Shown: piece after piece, positions 1 through 13,820 of the stretch | How positions within the stretch are numbered: position 1 is the first letter of the stretch | Layout of the letters: each line of letters starts with the position of its first letter | From: Gavia stellata | Lineage: Eukaryota; Chordata; Aves; Gaviiformes; Gaviidae | Reading direction: 5' to 3' | NCBI RefSeq assembly: GCF_030936135.1 | Contig: NC_082618.1 | Span: 7,847,034-7,911,033, forward strand | DNA: 64,000 nt | Made by a program: the position numbers and the translations under genes | Notes under the pieces: model-generated | Database searches by the model: none | The model's input: the letters and a program-made list of their open reading frames with translations, nothing else | Told to the model about the DNA's origin: nothing

Positions 1-3000
1 GCATTTTATAAATACCTAAGTCCTCCTTGCTTCAGGGATCTTTTCTCTTTCAATGTAACCTCCCTCTGCTTTTTACTGTTTTGGAGGTATTTAAATAAGC
101 ACTGCACAGTGACGACTTGTCACGCTTGTGTTGGTCTCTATCAGAGAACTGTCCAATATGCTTCAAATGTTTGTATAAATATCATGGTAGTACTAACAGC
201 AGCCTTCCACCAAGATTACTGTTGGGCCCTGGCCAGGGTCAGGGGAGCAGCCAAAACCAACGGCAGGACTGATACAACCAGGCTGATTTTTGTTCAAGCC
301 TGGGAAATTTCACGGAAGACCGTATCCGAGTTCTTCCCTCTTTATGGGAGCCCTTCCATGGCCTAGCGACAGCTGTCTTTCATGCAGCTTATTAGCTGTA
401 CTGAGTAATATGGTTCGTATAATTATGGACAGGTTTATTCTTTTTCAGGCTAGAGCTTTAGATATTCCCTCACTCAAGATGACTTTGCAAAATAATCTGC
501 AGAAAGGCTTTTTTTAGGTATTTGGAGGCCATAAACTCTGAGCATTGGTCATGAGAGGATAGGCTGGTGGTCTCTGAGAAGCTGTCCAGATGTAGTAGGA
601 ACTTCTGGGCAGTGAGCAACACTGGAGCTGATATTCTTTGCCCTGTTGTGTTTGGGAACCTTAATTACTTCTTGGTTGCTCTTTATAGCTTGCGTCCAAA
701 AAGTAAATACTGTTTTCTGGCATGGTGTGTTGAGTTCTCAGTAGCTCCCTGTCCAGCTGGGCTGCATGGGTGATCTGCATGCATGATGAGGGAGCAGTTC
801 TCGCTTTTTGCTGGTTGGTTGTTAGGGCAGTATCTGCCTAAGGTATCAGGAGGTTGTCCTACTTTCCCAGCTCAAAAATCCAAGATCCTTAGAATTTGTA
901 AAATGGACACCTGACTTTCCCTTTGTTTATTAGCCAACAGGAGCAGTCAGCAAATAGATCTTCTTTCAATAATGGAAATGTTGCTTGAAACTTTACTTTT
1001 TTTTTTTCTTTTCTTATTTGTCTGTTCCCACTGACAAACAAAAGGCACAATCCATTATTCCAAACTGCTGAAAAAGAGGCTTCAAATTGCCAGGTATGAA
1101 ATTATGCTGCTTGTTCAGTTACCAGTAGGAAACGACGTGCAAGATGTTTCAGAACCTACAAAGGAGAAAGTTCTTTGTATGTGTGAGTTTAGTATTCACA
1201 AAAGGTGTCAGATTGACAGCCTTGGAGATTGTGGAGATTGGAATTTTATTTATCCCTAGAGTAGGTGCAGTGCAGACTGCAATAGTGCAAAAATTTCCTG
1301 TATTATTCTGCTGTTACACCCTACTAGTGCCCTTCCCAGGCAGCCTCTAGGGTGAGGAGCTCCTCCTTTCTCTTTGCCCCTTCAAATAGTTGGCTGCTGA
1401 AAGGATGTGAGGGTGGGTTTTTTGTGTGTGATGTGGGTGCTTGTCTCCTGAAATCTAAACAGATGTGAGAGGAATTTGATAACATCTGCCTCTAAACAGC
1501 CACTGGAACAGAGGCAGCCTTCAGCCCCCATGTTCTCTGGCTGTGTGCAGACTGGTATTCTTGGGTCAAAAGATGCTAGTGGTCGTAAGTCTGTTATTCA
1601 CTGACTTCTCTGTTCTTCTGCAAAAGTTTAACACTCTGTCTTGTGATAATTGTAATTGAGATAGAAGGTTATAAAATCAGGTAAATAATACTGCTCCTTA
1701 TTTTAATAGGCTGAGCACTGGATGAAACTTGAAAAAGAAACACAGACCCTATGTATTTAACGGTTGGCACAAGAAACATGACATCAGACCTTTCTGTTCT
1801 TGCTGTGAACTTGTGTGGTCTTGGACAGGTCACCTCTTAGTCACATAGTTTACATGTTTGTAAGTAAGAATGTTTATTGCAACTCCGCTAAGTACTCGGC
1901 AAATACCAGGTGGTTTTTAAGCCTTTGCAATGAAAGTATAGGTCAGATGTGCCATTTTGAGTTTTGGCAATTGAATAGTATCCTCTTAGGAGAAAGTAGT
2001 GAAATGAAAAAACGGGAGATGGAGCAATCTTTAGTCACCAGAGCTCTGGTCTTTCCACGCTTTTCCAGACCTAGCATAAGACCTGAGAAGTGCCAAAGAA
2101 CCTGTGAATGGAGATGTCGCCGGTGCAGTATGCTCCATCCTGTTGAGTTGACGCAGTCGGCCGATGTTAGTCATGCAAAGCTGCCCTCCTTGCTCTGCAG
2201 GCTGTGAAACCATCGGCCTGAGCTGTGATCTGCTTTCTTCAATCTGTGTGGACAATACATTTGAATACCACAGACAGATAATATTTCAGCCTCAGAATGA
2301 ATGGTCTTTATTTCAGAGAGATGATTTTATTTTACTTTTCGCCAACAATTAAATACTGTCAACCCCAGTGCAACCATTGCTTCCATCCCAAAAGAAAAAG
2401 CTCTTTGTAAAAGCTTCTACTGTTCACCAGGACAAAATTTCTAATACAGTTTCTCAGTATAAAATATCTGTGGCATGATAAAATCTAAGCATACATAGCT
2501 ATCATTAATTAAGCTGGATTTTAGGTAACAACTCATTGTCTTCCCATGTGCTCTTTTACTTTTAAAATTCCATGAGTTTTCTTAAAATTTAAGTGAAAAA
2601 AGCTGCAAATTTTTCTACCTTAGAATAAGGACTAGTTCACTGCAGCCATAGCTGTGTACAAGGTAGATTCTTAAATGCTGTAAGGAATAGGACCATTTTA
2701 AGGGAGCCTAGACAGATATGGTGACGGTATTGAAGCTCTAATGCGGCCAGCTTCTCTTGTTTTGTATAAAAATGTTTGATAACCCCTCTAGAGAAATAGG
2801 AGGGTCTTTGGGAGGTGTCATGTAAGAAGAGTGTAGTGTTTTGTGTGAGTTGTCCATTTGCTAAAATGAAAATGGAGAAAGAATACCAAACCCTGTTTCT
2901 GGAAAAAAAACCCCAAACCACCAAAACAAACCAGTAGGTGAGTTATATTTGAAAATTTCTAACATCCCCCTGGCAAGGTCTGTCCCACTGCTCTCGGGAC

Positions 3001-4500
3001 TGTTCTCGTGGCTGTTCCTCGTCCCCTGCTGCTTTACTTCTTCCATGTCTTGGTAGAGCCAGACCCCTGTGTCGCGTAGTTGCAGACCATCTTAAGGAAG
3101 CCCTTCAGACCATACAGCTTAATCCTGCTCCAGCTGTGCCACGTGGTTATAGCTCTAGGTAGTGGCTTTTATCATCTCCAGTTACCATCCTTCATTAGAC
3201 GGCATGATTGTGTGCCTCTGAGTAGCATGGTTTAGCTTTGACCAAATCATTGATTGCCTTCAGATCAGAGACTCCTCACAGCAGCCACTGCTGCCGTCCA
3301 CCAAGGCGCAGGCTGCTGTGCTGGCTGAGACAAAGGCCTTTGAGCTCAATCCCTGCCAGCAGTGAATGCTTAAGGAGAAGTATAGGATGATTTTAATTGG
3401 CTTTTTCTTTGCAACACTATTCCTTTACTACGTCTCTCAAAGATCAGGTCAGTCTTGGAAAAGTCACCTGTTGGCAGCTCCCTGCCTCACCTCATGCAAA
3501 AGCTGAGGCCGGAGTCCTTGAAACAGGCAGGACAACCTTGCTTTCAGAAAGCTCAAGTGTGAGAGCAGGTTCCACCATGTCTCAATTAACATTTTATTTA
3601 AAGGCACACAAAATAGTTTTGTCCGTCGACTGAAGCAATCAAATTATTGTTCAACTCAGCTAAAGGGTAGGAGTGGAAATGGTTGCTGATTATTTCTTTT
3701 TCATTCATTTGCTTTTGTGAATGATTGCTGAGAACAGCTGGATTAAGCGGCTTTGTGTGTGAGCACACAAAGAACCCGTGAAATATAAAGGTGTTTGGAT
3801 CTGCGCTGTTGGAATAGACCAATTTCTGATTACAGTTTTCTGTCAGATTTAGGATGGATGTGTTCCTACTTGAGCTGAAATTGCCTTTTCAGCCTTAAAA
3901 TACTTTAAGGCTTACTAGGTACATTCAAGCGACTTAAGCGCTTTCCTCCTCTCTTCAAGCCAGAAGAAAGTGCTGTATTTCTTGCTGGGGAGCTGAAGAG
4001 TTGGTATACAGGAGAAAACATTTTTAAATACTCCCAGTAAGAATCAACCTAGGTAGGATGGACCTTGGGCATTAAAACCTGCTTTGTGGGCCTTGTTTCT
4101 GAATTGTTGTTCCAAGTATTTGCTTCAGGTGCAGATGCTGACCTACCTCTTTCATCCTTTGTATTCAGGACAATTAGTAATACTGCCAAAACCAGAAAAG
4201 AGCCAGGTAATTTTTTTAAAGCAGGTTTTTTGAGAAAAGATGTAGTCATTTACCTTCTGTGTGTGCACGATGATGTGTTGACTTAACCTGTCGTTCTAGT
4301 GGAGAGGCAGTCAAGCAACAGGATGTCTTAAGTCAGTGACTGGATGGACTTTTTAATAAACCTTCTGTGAGGAGAGATCTGCTGAATTTACTGGGGATAT
4401 TCCACTGCAGCTGATGCCACTCTTCACGTCTATGGCGCCTGCTGGTGTTCAGAGAAAAAGTAACACTTGAACACTCCATGCATGTGTCTTCATCCTAATG

Positions 4501-4515
4501 AGATATATATATATG
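4501..4515. repeat. short (AT)n tract
   Basis: About seven AT dinucleotides in an AT-rich context within the 5' intron; an ordinary microsatellite. Confidence 0.6.
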
Positions 4516-5558
4516 TATAAAATAATGATACAGGCAGGTAAAGCATAAAGGTTAATTTGTTTTATGTAACTTCCGTCAAAATGGAGACTCTCTTTGTATT
4601 TGCAAAACACCTTCTGGAACAGGGGCTTATTCCTTAGTGGAACCCACTCTTACAGTGCAATGGTAGTAAGAGGGTAAACCAGCACTATGCATTGCTTAGG
4701 CATTTTGCAGCTCCTGGTGCTGAGCAGACAGTTATCCTCAGAGAACTGAAGATGCTCCAGCCCTGGGCTACGGCAGATCAGAAGGACTTTTCCCTGCAAG
4801 AGAGGCTCCTCTTGTTTCCAGTTCCTAGACTGTCGGGAATCTCTGTCCTGTGTTCAGTGAATCATTCCTGGAGAGCACCCAGGCAGTGTGGAGGAGGAAA
4901 ATGCCTGGTGTGAATGCAGGAGGTATAAAAGTCAGATGAGAGAGGAGAGATAAGAATACGTCAGGACAGAAGTATAGTGAGACTGGGGCTGCAGAGGGAT
5001 TGGAGAGGAAGGAGCTACAGCTGGTGGAGAAATGGAGCTGGAGGTTTGCAGGAGAGATGACTTGGGAGCCCAGGAGATGGGGAGGGAGGCAGCAAGCAAA
5101 GACGGGTTGGCAAGGGAGATGGCAGTCTGAATTCCGACACTTTCTAATTTTGGAGTGCTTGCCTTTGTAACCTTAATAATTTTCTTCTAATACACTAGAT
5201 ACAGAAATTGCATTATATGTTCTGAGAAATTTGGTTACTATGGTAATGTGTATATAAGTACGTAAGAGATAAGATGTCAGCAAATGGAACAGCTGTAATG
5301 CAGCACACAAACTTGTGACTGCCTGAATTTGGGAAGCAGGCCGTAACAAATTTCTCCTGCTTCAATCTCATATCTCACTGCTGGGATGTCTGTTCCTCTG
5401 TGAAAGTGATGTCAGAGCTTCTACAATAAATCTTTTGGGTTTATGGAATTTCAGCAGACGTGCCCAAAATTTCTGGGTAAACAGACCACGTACCTCCCTT
5501 CTGTACCAGGACGGGGAGGTCTCTGTGTTCCCACCGGGCCTCTGGAAGCGCAGGACCA

Positions 5559-5593
5559 GTGCTGACCAGCCGGATCAGCTGTGCTGACCAGCC
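5559..5593. repeat. 22-bp-spaced direct repeat in a GC-rich intronic block
   Basis: The 13-mer GTGCTGACCAGCC occurs at 5559-5571 and again at 5581-5593, a 22-bp period. The surrounding 5450-5800 is clearly richer in G and C than its neighbours. No transposon family is recognised. Confidence 0.6.
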
Positions 5594-6540
5594 AGACCAC
5601 GAGCATTGCGGGGTGGGAGCGGGCTGCTGCTGCCTGCCCTCTGCCCTGGCACCCTCCTTCCCCTTGCTCAGAGGCTGGGGCTGGCTGAGCTGTGGGTGCG
5701 TGGCTCGTTCCCACAGTTGTGCGACCAGTTTCCCCCTCCTTACTGCTGGTGCCCTGTCTAGATGGATTTTGGGAAGTGCAGCTGATACCTAGTTTTAAGT
5801 CTTTGCCAGAAGCCATTGCTTTTATTACGGCAGCTTGGTCACAGCGTGGTCTTGCTCAGCCGTGGCAGTAAGGGAGGGTGATGGAGAGTAAGAGCATCCC
5901 GGGGAGTGTCAGGAGGAAATGTGGGGCAGCTCTTGGCCCAGGAGCGGAAAGGACAATGGTTCTCACAGATTTCTTGTCCCATCCCTCCCCTTGCCCCATC
6001 TGCAGCAAGGATACGTTTTGTATGCTCACCCATACCTTTGATGTAAAACCTACTCATGCGATGTTTCTCATGCTTGGGGACGGAAGGGTTGTGAGGGAGC
6101 GGGAGCGACTATCCTTGCCCAGAGAGGGTTGCTGGAGAGCTGTCGGAGCGGGACAGTGGCTGGGATGGCGGAGTACTGCAAGTACAGTTCCTCTCACGTA
6201 GGTGAACAGCATACCACAGCACCATGTTGGAGATTTCTTAAAGCCAAGTATGGTGTAACGGTTTAGGGACTGCCTACGGGAAGGTGAGTTAGTCCTGTTG
6301 AAGAGGAAGTGTGGGCTAGAGGGAAGCTGCTGAGAGTTTTCAAGGACCAATCTTTAAACAAATTTTAAGTGGTGTTTTGGTCTCAATGTACACATGAAAC
6401 GACTGCGTTAATAAAATTGGCTGGGGCAAAGTTGGGGGGCATTGTCAATCCAGAGGACTGGAGTCTCGCTTGGCAGGACTGAATGAGCTGGAGGATTTGC
6501 AGTAATAGAGACATAAATGGGATAGAACAAAGTGTATTGT

Positions 6541-6627
6541 CATGTAGTAATAACAAATATATTGTAACATATAATATATAAAAATGTTTATAATAATATA
6601 TGTATGTAATATATAAAATATAAAAAT
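6541..6627. repeat. AT-rich low-complexity stretch
   Basis: A run of about 85 bases is almost pure A and T, with repeated TATAATATA and AATATATAAAAT units. It lies in the 5' intron and has no coding potential. Confidence 0.65.
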
Positions 6628-7979
6628 GGGGTTTGTCTGTTAGAAATGGAAAGATGTGAAAGACTTGAGTATATCCATTGATACCATGGTGATTTTAAAA
6701 CTTTAATGCTGTGTGGTCAGGAAATACACAGATGTGGAGAATTCTGGTCAAGGATGTTTTAAAAAAAAATAAGAAAACCTTAGTTTGGGACAGATGTGAG
6801 GAAGGGCTGTTACAGTGGTCTGGGAAGTGAATTCTCTCTCCTGTGTTGTAAAGGGAGGCAAAATTGGCCTGATTTTTTCAGCTAACAGGCTAAGGGGACA
6901 CGTGTTATATCTCTGTACTTGTGCTTATCCCTCAATATTGAAAAGGGAAGAAAACTGTTTAAACTTTTAAGGACAGTACAGGAAAAAGAGTAAGTCAATG
7001 AAAACTGACAAACAATAAATACAAACTCTAAATGAGTCTTAATCAGTTCTTAGTCTTAAATTGGTTCCTAATCAAAATAGGAGTGGGGTTCTGGAGCAGC
7101 CTTGTAATCAGAGCAGTGGCTTTGAGAAGTTCTCAGGAGTTGGTTATTATTTGATGATTAGATTCTGTCATGTAGTTGCTTAAAATAGCAGGAACAGGAC
7201 TTAATAGGACCTTCAGTCCTATAATCTTAACTATCCAACTGAGACATATTCTGTGTCTGAACCACTGCTACCTAAATCGTTTTGTGTATTAGTTGAAATG
7301 AGCATTTTCCCCATGAAAGCAGATAAAACTCATCAAATTAAAAGGGTATGCTTGTTATTTTAATACATACTGAAAACTAATTTTTGTTTTAAGTGGAAGG
7401 CATAAAGAGACGTAATCTAGACCTTGCAGAACCCACTGGAGAAGTGTTTCTTTAAGTAGGTAAAATAATGAAAAAGGTGGGTTTTGATATGTTGTTGTTT
7501 GCTTTTGGTTGTTTGAGTCATCCCATTGCTGTGTGCTGTTTAAAAACTGTTCTGCTCAGTCATGTGGAGACAGAAAAATAAATACTCAACCTGAACTGGA
7601 GTAAAACTGGACAAATTGCCATGACTTTGGGGAATTCCCGCGGGAAAGGAGGTGCTCACGGGCTCTAGAAATGTGTGAAATAATTGCTCGGTTAAGATAC
7701 TCCATTTATGGAGATAATCTGGTAGAACAGATTTAACAGTTCCAGAAGGTTTTCAACTCTTTTGATGCTGAAATATGTTTGAACCCCTTTTTGAACCTGC
7801 TTTAAGTTACAAACTCATGTAAGCAGCTGTATAACTGTGCCGTACTGCTAATGCCTCTTTCCGTGTGCTCCGTTGGATTGGTCACTCCTTCATAAAGAAC
7901 CAAATAGTCTTTCACTGTTAATCTGTTCCTGAGCAGCTTTTTGGCGTTTGCCCAGTGATGAAGGTCCATCACACACGTG

Positions 7980-8004
7980 CACCTTACTAGAACCTAGTAA
8001 GGTG
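7980..8004. repeat. perfect 11-bp inverted repeat with 3-nt loop
   Basis: CACCTTACTAG (7980-7990) is followed by AAC and then its exact reverse complement CTAGTAAGGTG (7994-8004). It is intronic and no gene is nearby. It could form a short hairpin in pre-mRNA. Confidence 0.85.
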
Positions 8005-8720
8005 TTTTGTCATTATTTCTGTGCAGTCTTTCAATAAACCTTTTTTCTGCTTATGATAATAGTAGTATATTTTATAAACTCCTGTGTTACACAAAATTGA
8101 CCTTTTTCATAATAGAGTGTGTTTTGATGATGCTTGTTTGACACTAGAAGAATAGCAATATAAAAATTGTCATCCAGAATCTAATACATCGCCTGTCTGG
8201 TCCTATCTGCTGTTTCTGGCAGTGGTAATGACGGGATGCTTCAGAAGAGGTGCCGGGAGCATTCAGGAGCACCTTACCTGACCTGTCTGTGGATGTTCTT
8301 ACTCATGTAAATGTCTTGTTTAAAAAGCAATGTTTGTATCTCTTGGGCTCAGTACCTTGCAGTAATTCCTGCAGATTAATTTTGCTCTTTATAGCTTGAT
8401 TGGTTGAATTCCTTTACTCTGTAAATACTGTAAATACGCTGCTCTTACATTTTATGGATTCTCCCCTTGTTGTTGAAGTCTGAGCACTTGACATGGCCTT
8501 CTTATGTATGATTTTTAACTCTTACACCTTTTCTCTTCAAGCTCAGTTTGTCATCTTGGGCATTTACAACTTCCTATTTCTGAGGCCTTTTTTTACTGTA
8601 CTGTCACTTTATTGCTAGATGTGAGTGAAGAGTAATAGCCAGGAGCAGACCATGGCAGAGACTTCCTTAATGTATTGTCAGAAATTCTATATTATTTTCC
8701 TAATTATTTTCTTCATGTTG

Positions 8721-8742
8721 TTTTTTTTTAAAAAAAAAAAAA
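8721..8742. repeat. T9-A13 homopolymer switch
   Basis: Nine T are followed directly by thirteen A. Similar T-run/A-run tracts ending in AAG occur at 32321-32342 and 38430-38451 in other introns of this gene. Confidence 0.75.
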
Positions 8743-11101
8743 GCCTGACATTGTCTTTGCATAATTGTGCGATTATTTTCATTGAGCTGTCTGCACAAGA
8801 CTCAGCTCCTGAGTTGTGTTTAGTTTAAGAGTAGGTATGTGCTTGACAGTTCTTTACTTTTTGGCCTTTCATCTCCTGCCTTGTTGCTCATTCACATTGT
8901 TTTTTAAGGTTCCTGTGTACTTTCTGGTACTGTCAAGTGCCCTAAATAAAACTTTTCATGTTCCTTTCCCCCCATTCCAGGTCTTAAATGCAAATATTAT
9001 GCAGAATCTGCACAGTATCTGCTCACTCTGGTTGCAAGGGCCTTTTCCCTTGCTCAGAATGTGTAATTATATAATCTGACCTCTGGCTTTTTTTCAGTTT
9101 TGTATCAATTCAGAGGTGATGTTTCTGTTCTCCACCTCTGACTAATTAATACTCATAATAATTTTGTATACCAGACTTTGCCCACTTCTTTTTGAATATC
9201 CTTTTGAGTTATTCTGTTATTTTAATGACATACAGTCTAGTGCATAAATGTTTGGCTTGTTAGTTCTTAGTGTCTCACAGTCACCAAGTAATTAGCACGT
9301 TACTTCCGCTAATTATTAGTTCAGTTAATTCTTCTGTTCAGTTTGGCTGCAGCCATTGTGGGGTCTTTCTCTGGAGCAGCAGCTGTTGGAAGGGTACAGC
9401 AGTTGTGACAAAAGCATACATCACTCTGGAGCTACGTCAGACTTCTAGGGCAGCTACTTGCTCGTCTCCATAGGTCAGTAATGTTTAATTTATGATTTAA
9501 TGAAGGTCTTGTATGGTGCTGTCACAGACCATACCTTATACCAGTCGTCATCTTCGTGCAGATGATATACCTTCTTTCCTGTAACCTTGCTCTCCTGTGT
9601 GGCTTTTTTCCAGCCTGGTAGCGGAGCAAGCTGGGTGACTGCCTGAGGCTTCTGGCTGTCACAGCTTGGTTTTGAAAGTTATTCCCACAGAATCTTCCAG
9701 ATTTTTCTTGGATTTTCTGATTGTATTTGACTTCATGTTCTACCTTTGATCCTTCCTACTGGCTTCAGTTTCTCTAGGTTCGTACTTGCTCAAATAAGAG
9801 TCTCGCCCATGGCTTGGGGGGGTTGGACATAGCCTCTGGCTGGGGTGGACATGCGTCCTGGCATTGTTCTGCACTTGGTGAATTCAATTGCAAGCTCAAT
9901 TTAAACATCTTTTTTTTTTTTATTTTTAATTTTTTTACTTATTGGTCGGAAAGACTTTAAATTACTTCCTTTCAGGCCTCCTTTCTAAAACTGTGTGTGA
10001 TACTGCTACTTTTTAATTACTTCTTTTCTCGAGGGTAATTATCTATATTGTGAGCTTTAGTAGCTTATTTCTGAGTTATTTATGCTGAATCCAAAATAGC
10101 TAATTTGCTTACGTTTACTATATTTATTGTTCTGGGGCAGAATAGCTTAGGGGTCAAGAAAAGGTTTCTTTAAACTCAAGTCCCATTAGGGTATCTGACT
10201 AATTTTTTTTTTTTATGGGCAGCTGGAGTTTCCTGGTATTTTTGCCTCTAGACTTAATTGACTCTCATCAGCTGGCCGCTTGCTAACCTCTTCCTGGCCA
10301 GTGTGCTGCCAGCACAGCATCTCCGGCACTGGAATCGTTATAACGTACACTTTTTAGTTCAAAAGACATGGCCACAGAGAGTTGTTTGTAGGTGATGCAG
10401 TCACAGAATGTGCATTAATGCAATGCTTTACGTAGTAGAGGAAGAGAGTTGGCAACAACTGTGAACTTCATGAATTGCAAAAGAAGGGGGACAGAAGATT
10501 TCATTTTTTCCAGTTGCCTTCCTCATAGCTTTGCTAGCCTAAGGAATTACTAAATTTAGAGCTGACCTTCTTAATAAATGTACCAGAACTATCACAAGCA
10601 AAGACATTCAGGAGATGTTAGTGTTGAAGATGTCAGGGTATGGTTAGCACTTCTTGAACTTTCATGACACTGGTCTTTGAGAAATGAGTGCTGGCTATTC
10701 TTCAGCTATTCTGTAGGTCTAACTTTTGATCCCATGGGATGTTTTGTTTTAAATAGGAGAAAAAATACAGGACGCTTTTTGGCATTAATGTTTCTTTCAA
10801 CTGCGTCAGTAATGTCTTTTATTTGTGTTAAGTGGTAGGGTCAGTGGTAGATTTGGTATTTCTCGGGTGAGTGACGTTGCAAAAATTGCCAGATAACAAA
10901 ACTAGTATTTTCAGGAGTACTGGTAGTGTTAGGTATATTTGTGCTTGTTTATAACTGGCATATGTAACTTGTCAAAATAGATTTAGTTTGTTCAAAATAT
11001 CTGTCTTTAACACAGGAACAGGCTTACCCAGTTAGAGTTATCTTTTCCACTACTTAGAAAACTTGAAAGACTGTAGAAATAATCAGAAATACAGAAAATG
11101 G

Positions 11102-11125
11102 TTTCCATTTTGTTTTAAATGGAAA
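11102..11125. repeat. 9-bp inverted repeat
   Basis: TTTCCATTT (11102-11110), loop TGTTTT, then AAATGGAAA (11117-11125). The arms are perfect. Intronic. Confidence 0.7.
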
Positions 11126-13740
11126 GCATAGGATAATTGTTGCACTGTTGGCTTTACTGATGGTGTGGATCATCCTAACAAATACTTACGCCCAGCCCAG
11201 AAACACACATCCTGGGCTTGTCAATGGAGGTTTGGGAAACTTAGCTTTCTGACCCTTTTGCTAGTGACGTTCCTGGAAAGTAAACATCCAAGCAGAACAG
11301 CTCAGCAGGATCAGAAAGTGTGCTGGGGTAAGTAATTCACGGAGTTGATGATAGACATTTTAGTGTCAGAATCTTGAGAGGAAATCAAAGTAAGCCACAC
11401 AGTCTACAAGTGCATGTAGAAGAGAAAATCAAGCCGTACTCTAACATAAAAGCGTCTTCCTGAGGCTATTCTGTGAAGAAGTATAATACAAGAAAAAATA
11501 CAGGTAGAGAAGCAGAGAAAGAAAGAAAAAAAAAAATCTGCGAAGAGGTTTTTCCAGGATAGAACCGTTCCTCAAGAATCTTTTTAAAAGAAATTGAAAA
11601 AAGGAATCTTACTGGAATGATAGGCTTGCTCTTTGTCAGATGAAGAAAAATTTACCATGCTGGGGAAGAAAAGCCTGTTTGAACATAAGTGCTCACACAG
11701 TCAAAAAGCTGCCAGAATTCACCACAATATGCAGGTGCAGACTCATCCTTATTATCTGTTCCTTCTAGAAATACATAGCTGAGGGAATGTGAAAGATATA
11801 AAGGGGACAGCAATTGATGACCATTCTTTGCCGTAAACTTCTGCTACGGAGGAGGATCTTGGTTCCCGTGCAGTAAGCAGTACTGTGGTTACACAGGCAT
11901 ACATGGGGTTGTAGACCACGTGAAGTGCTCCTTACTGTCATAACACAAGCTATGGAAGCGTCCAGCATGGCTGTAAGATCTCACCTGCTTCAGGCTTTGG
12001 CAGCAGAAGGGGCTCCTGACTCGGAGATGGAGCACTCTTGTCTTTTCCCATCCCCTGGGGACTGGCAGAAAGCAGAGGAGCATCTTGCATACATAACCTG
12101 GAGACTGAAAAGCAATGTAGAAAAGAGCAATGTCTCATGGGACTTTCCGTGGTCTGCACTTACCTTCCACAATCCAGTTTTCTCAGCCTATTCCAGGTAT
12201 CTTTGTTCTGCGTGTAGTGGCACTATTTCAGGGTGGTTCCTTTTTTAATCAGTTTTGTGACAGTGTTTTGGATTTTTTTCTGAATATTAAACATTTTTCT
12301 AACAGTCTTTTGTACAATGCCATTCATCTGCACCTCCCTTTTCCTTAATGACAGATAGTCCTAGTGGATCCAGTGTGGAGAACAACTGTACCAAAAAGAA
12401 TGATTTTAAGATAATGAAGAGAAAGGCAAATTCATGACTTTGTCAGCATTTTTGCATTTGAGCTGCAGCTCACTAGTAAGTGGTAAAATTAAGTTAGCAG
12501 GATCCTGAGGGAGATGTTCCCGAGTGCCTTTTGCCCCTTTTGCAGGGCATGGGAGAAGCTAAATGCCACTTGCTGCATCTCCAGGTTTTTCTTGTTTCAT
12601 TTCTGGGATATTGTTTTTCCCCTTAACTACCACTCTAGGAAGATTTCCAAATTGCAGAACTAGCAGGAGAAAAAGTAACATGTTGTTAGCTTGGTGGGAG
12701 AGGCTTACCCAAGTACGCAAGTAGTCTGTGGTATGTGGTTTCACATGAATCGAGTGACTAAAATTGCCGTCCGTTTTGAGAGGCTTGGAGATGCTGATAG
12801 ACGTTCCATTGTGATAGTCACCTAGAATACAACTGTCTTGATACCATCTGCCGTGGTGTAATTGAGCATGGATGGGAAGCTGATTTTTAGCTGTTCAAGG
12901 AAACAGCCTTTTTCTGCTGTGAGCAGAGAGTAACTCGTCTTCCGCGTGTGCAATGCATGTTAAGGCACTTGAGAGTTGCTCTACTTTTGTCAGAACAGGA
13001 AAAAAGAGTCGACTGGGTGGACCAGAGCCTAGGTTAAAAAAGGTTTTAAGGAACATCCACAGCACTTGGTGGCTTGCCAGGGAAATTTTTTGAATTGGGA
13101 AGCAATAAAAACATGGTATATAGTTTTGACAAGCTTGCCGGAAGGAGAAATTGGGCGCAGTGATCAAGAATGTACTTTCCCAGTCACCGTGAAGCACCCG
13201 ATCAACATGCATCCCTGCGTTTGCTGAGATCTGCAGAGAGATGGATAGAAGACGATCCTGAATCCAGCAGTATTGCACTGGCTGCAGATCCCGTGCATTT
13301 CAGATCAGCCAGCAGAACTTCTTCTGTCTGTGCCTTTAGAGAAAGGACCCACTGACTCAGGTCCCATTGTGCAGCCGCACTGCAGCAGGCTGGCCAGCAC
13401 CTGGCTTTTGATGAACAGCAAATGAAGTGGTGGGATATACAGTAGGTAATCTCTGTCTGCCCTTTACATTTACAGGTAAGGTAACTCCACGCATTGAATT
13501 CATCTGGCTAAAAATTTAAAGGCTGATTTATATGCAGATCGCAAAATAAGTCAAGGGTAGTAGCATCATTCCTAAAGTCACATATATCATCACTGCCTGG
13601 TGTGATGGCTGTTAATTTCTTCTGACGCTGGACCTTCATCATCTTCTGATACATCCCCACCAAGTGTACAGCCCTTCTGCTTCTGATACCAGGTTAGAGT
13701 CAAATCATCGCACTTGCGTCCCCATGGATTTGAGGGGCGG

Positions 13741-13820
13741 GTATTGCAACATACTGTTGTTGCCTGAAGAGAGTACACTGGTATTGCAAAATACCAGTTT
13801 TGCCTGAAGAAAGTACGTTT
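13741..13820. repeat. two-copy 40-bp tandem duplication
   Basis: GTATTGCAA occurs at 13741 and 13781, and TGCCTGAAGA at 13761 and 13801, both exactly 40 bp apart. By eye about 31 of 40 positions agree between the two copies. Intronic, with no recognised family. Confidence 0.75.

Noticed and set aside
5451..5816. 121-codon - strand frame in the GC-rich block, considered as a separate gene
   Set aside because: The opposite strand is also open, the composition explains it, and no known protein is recognised.
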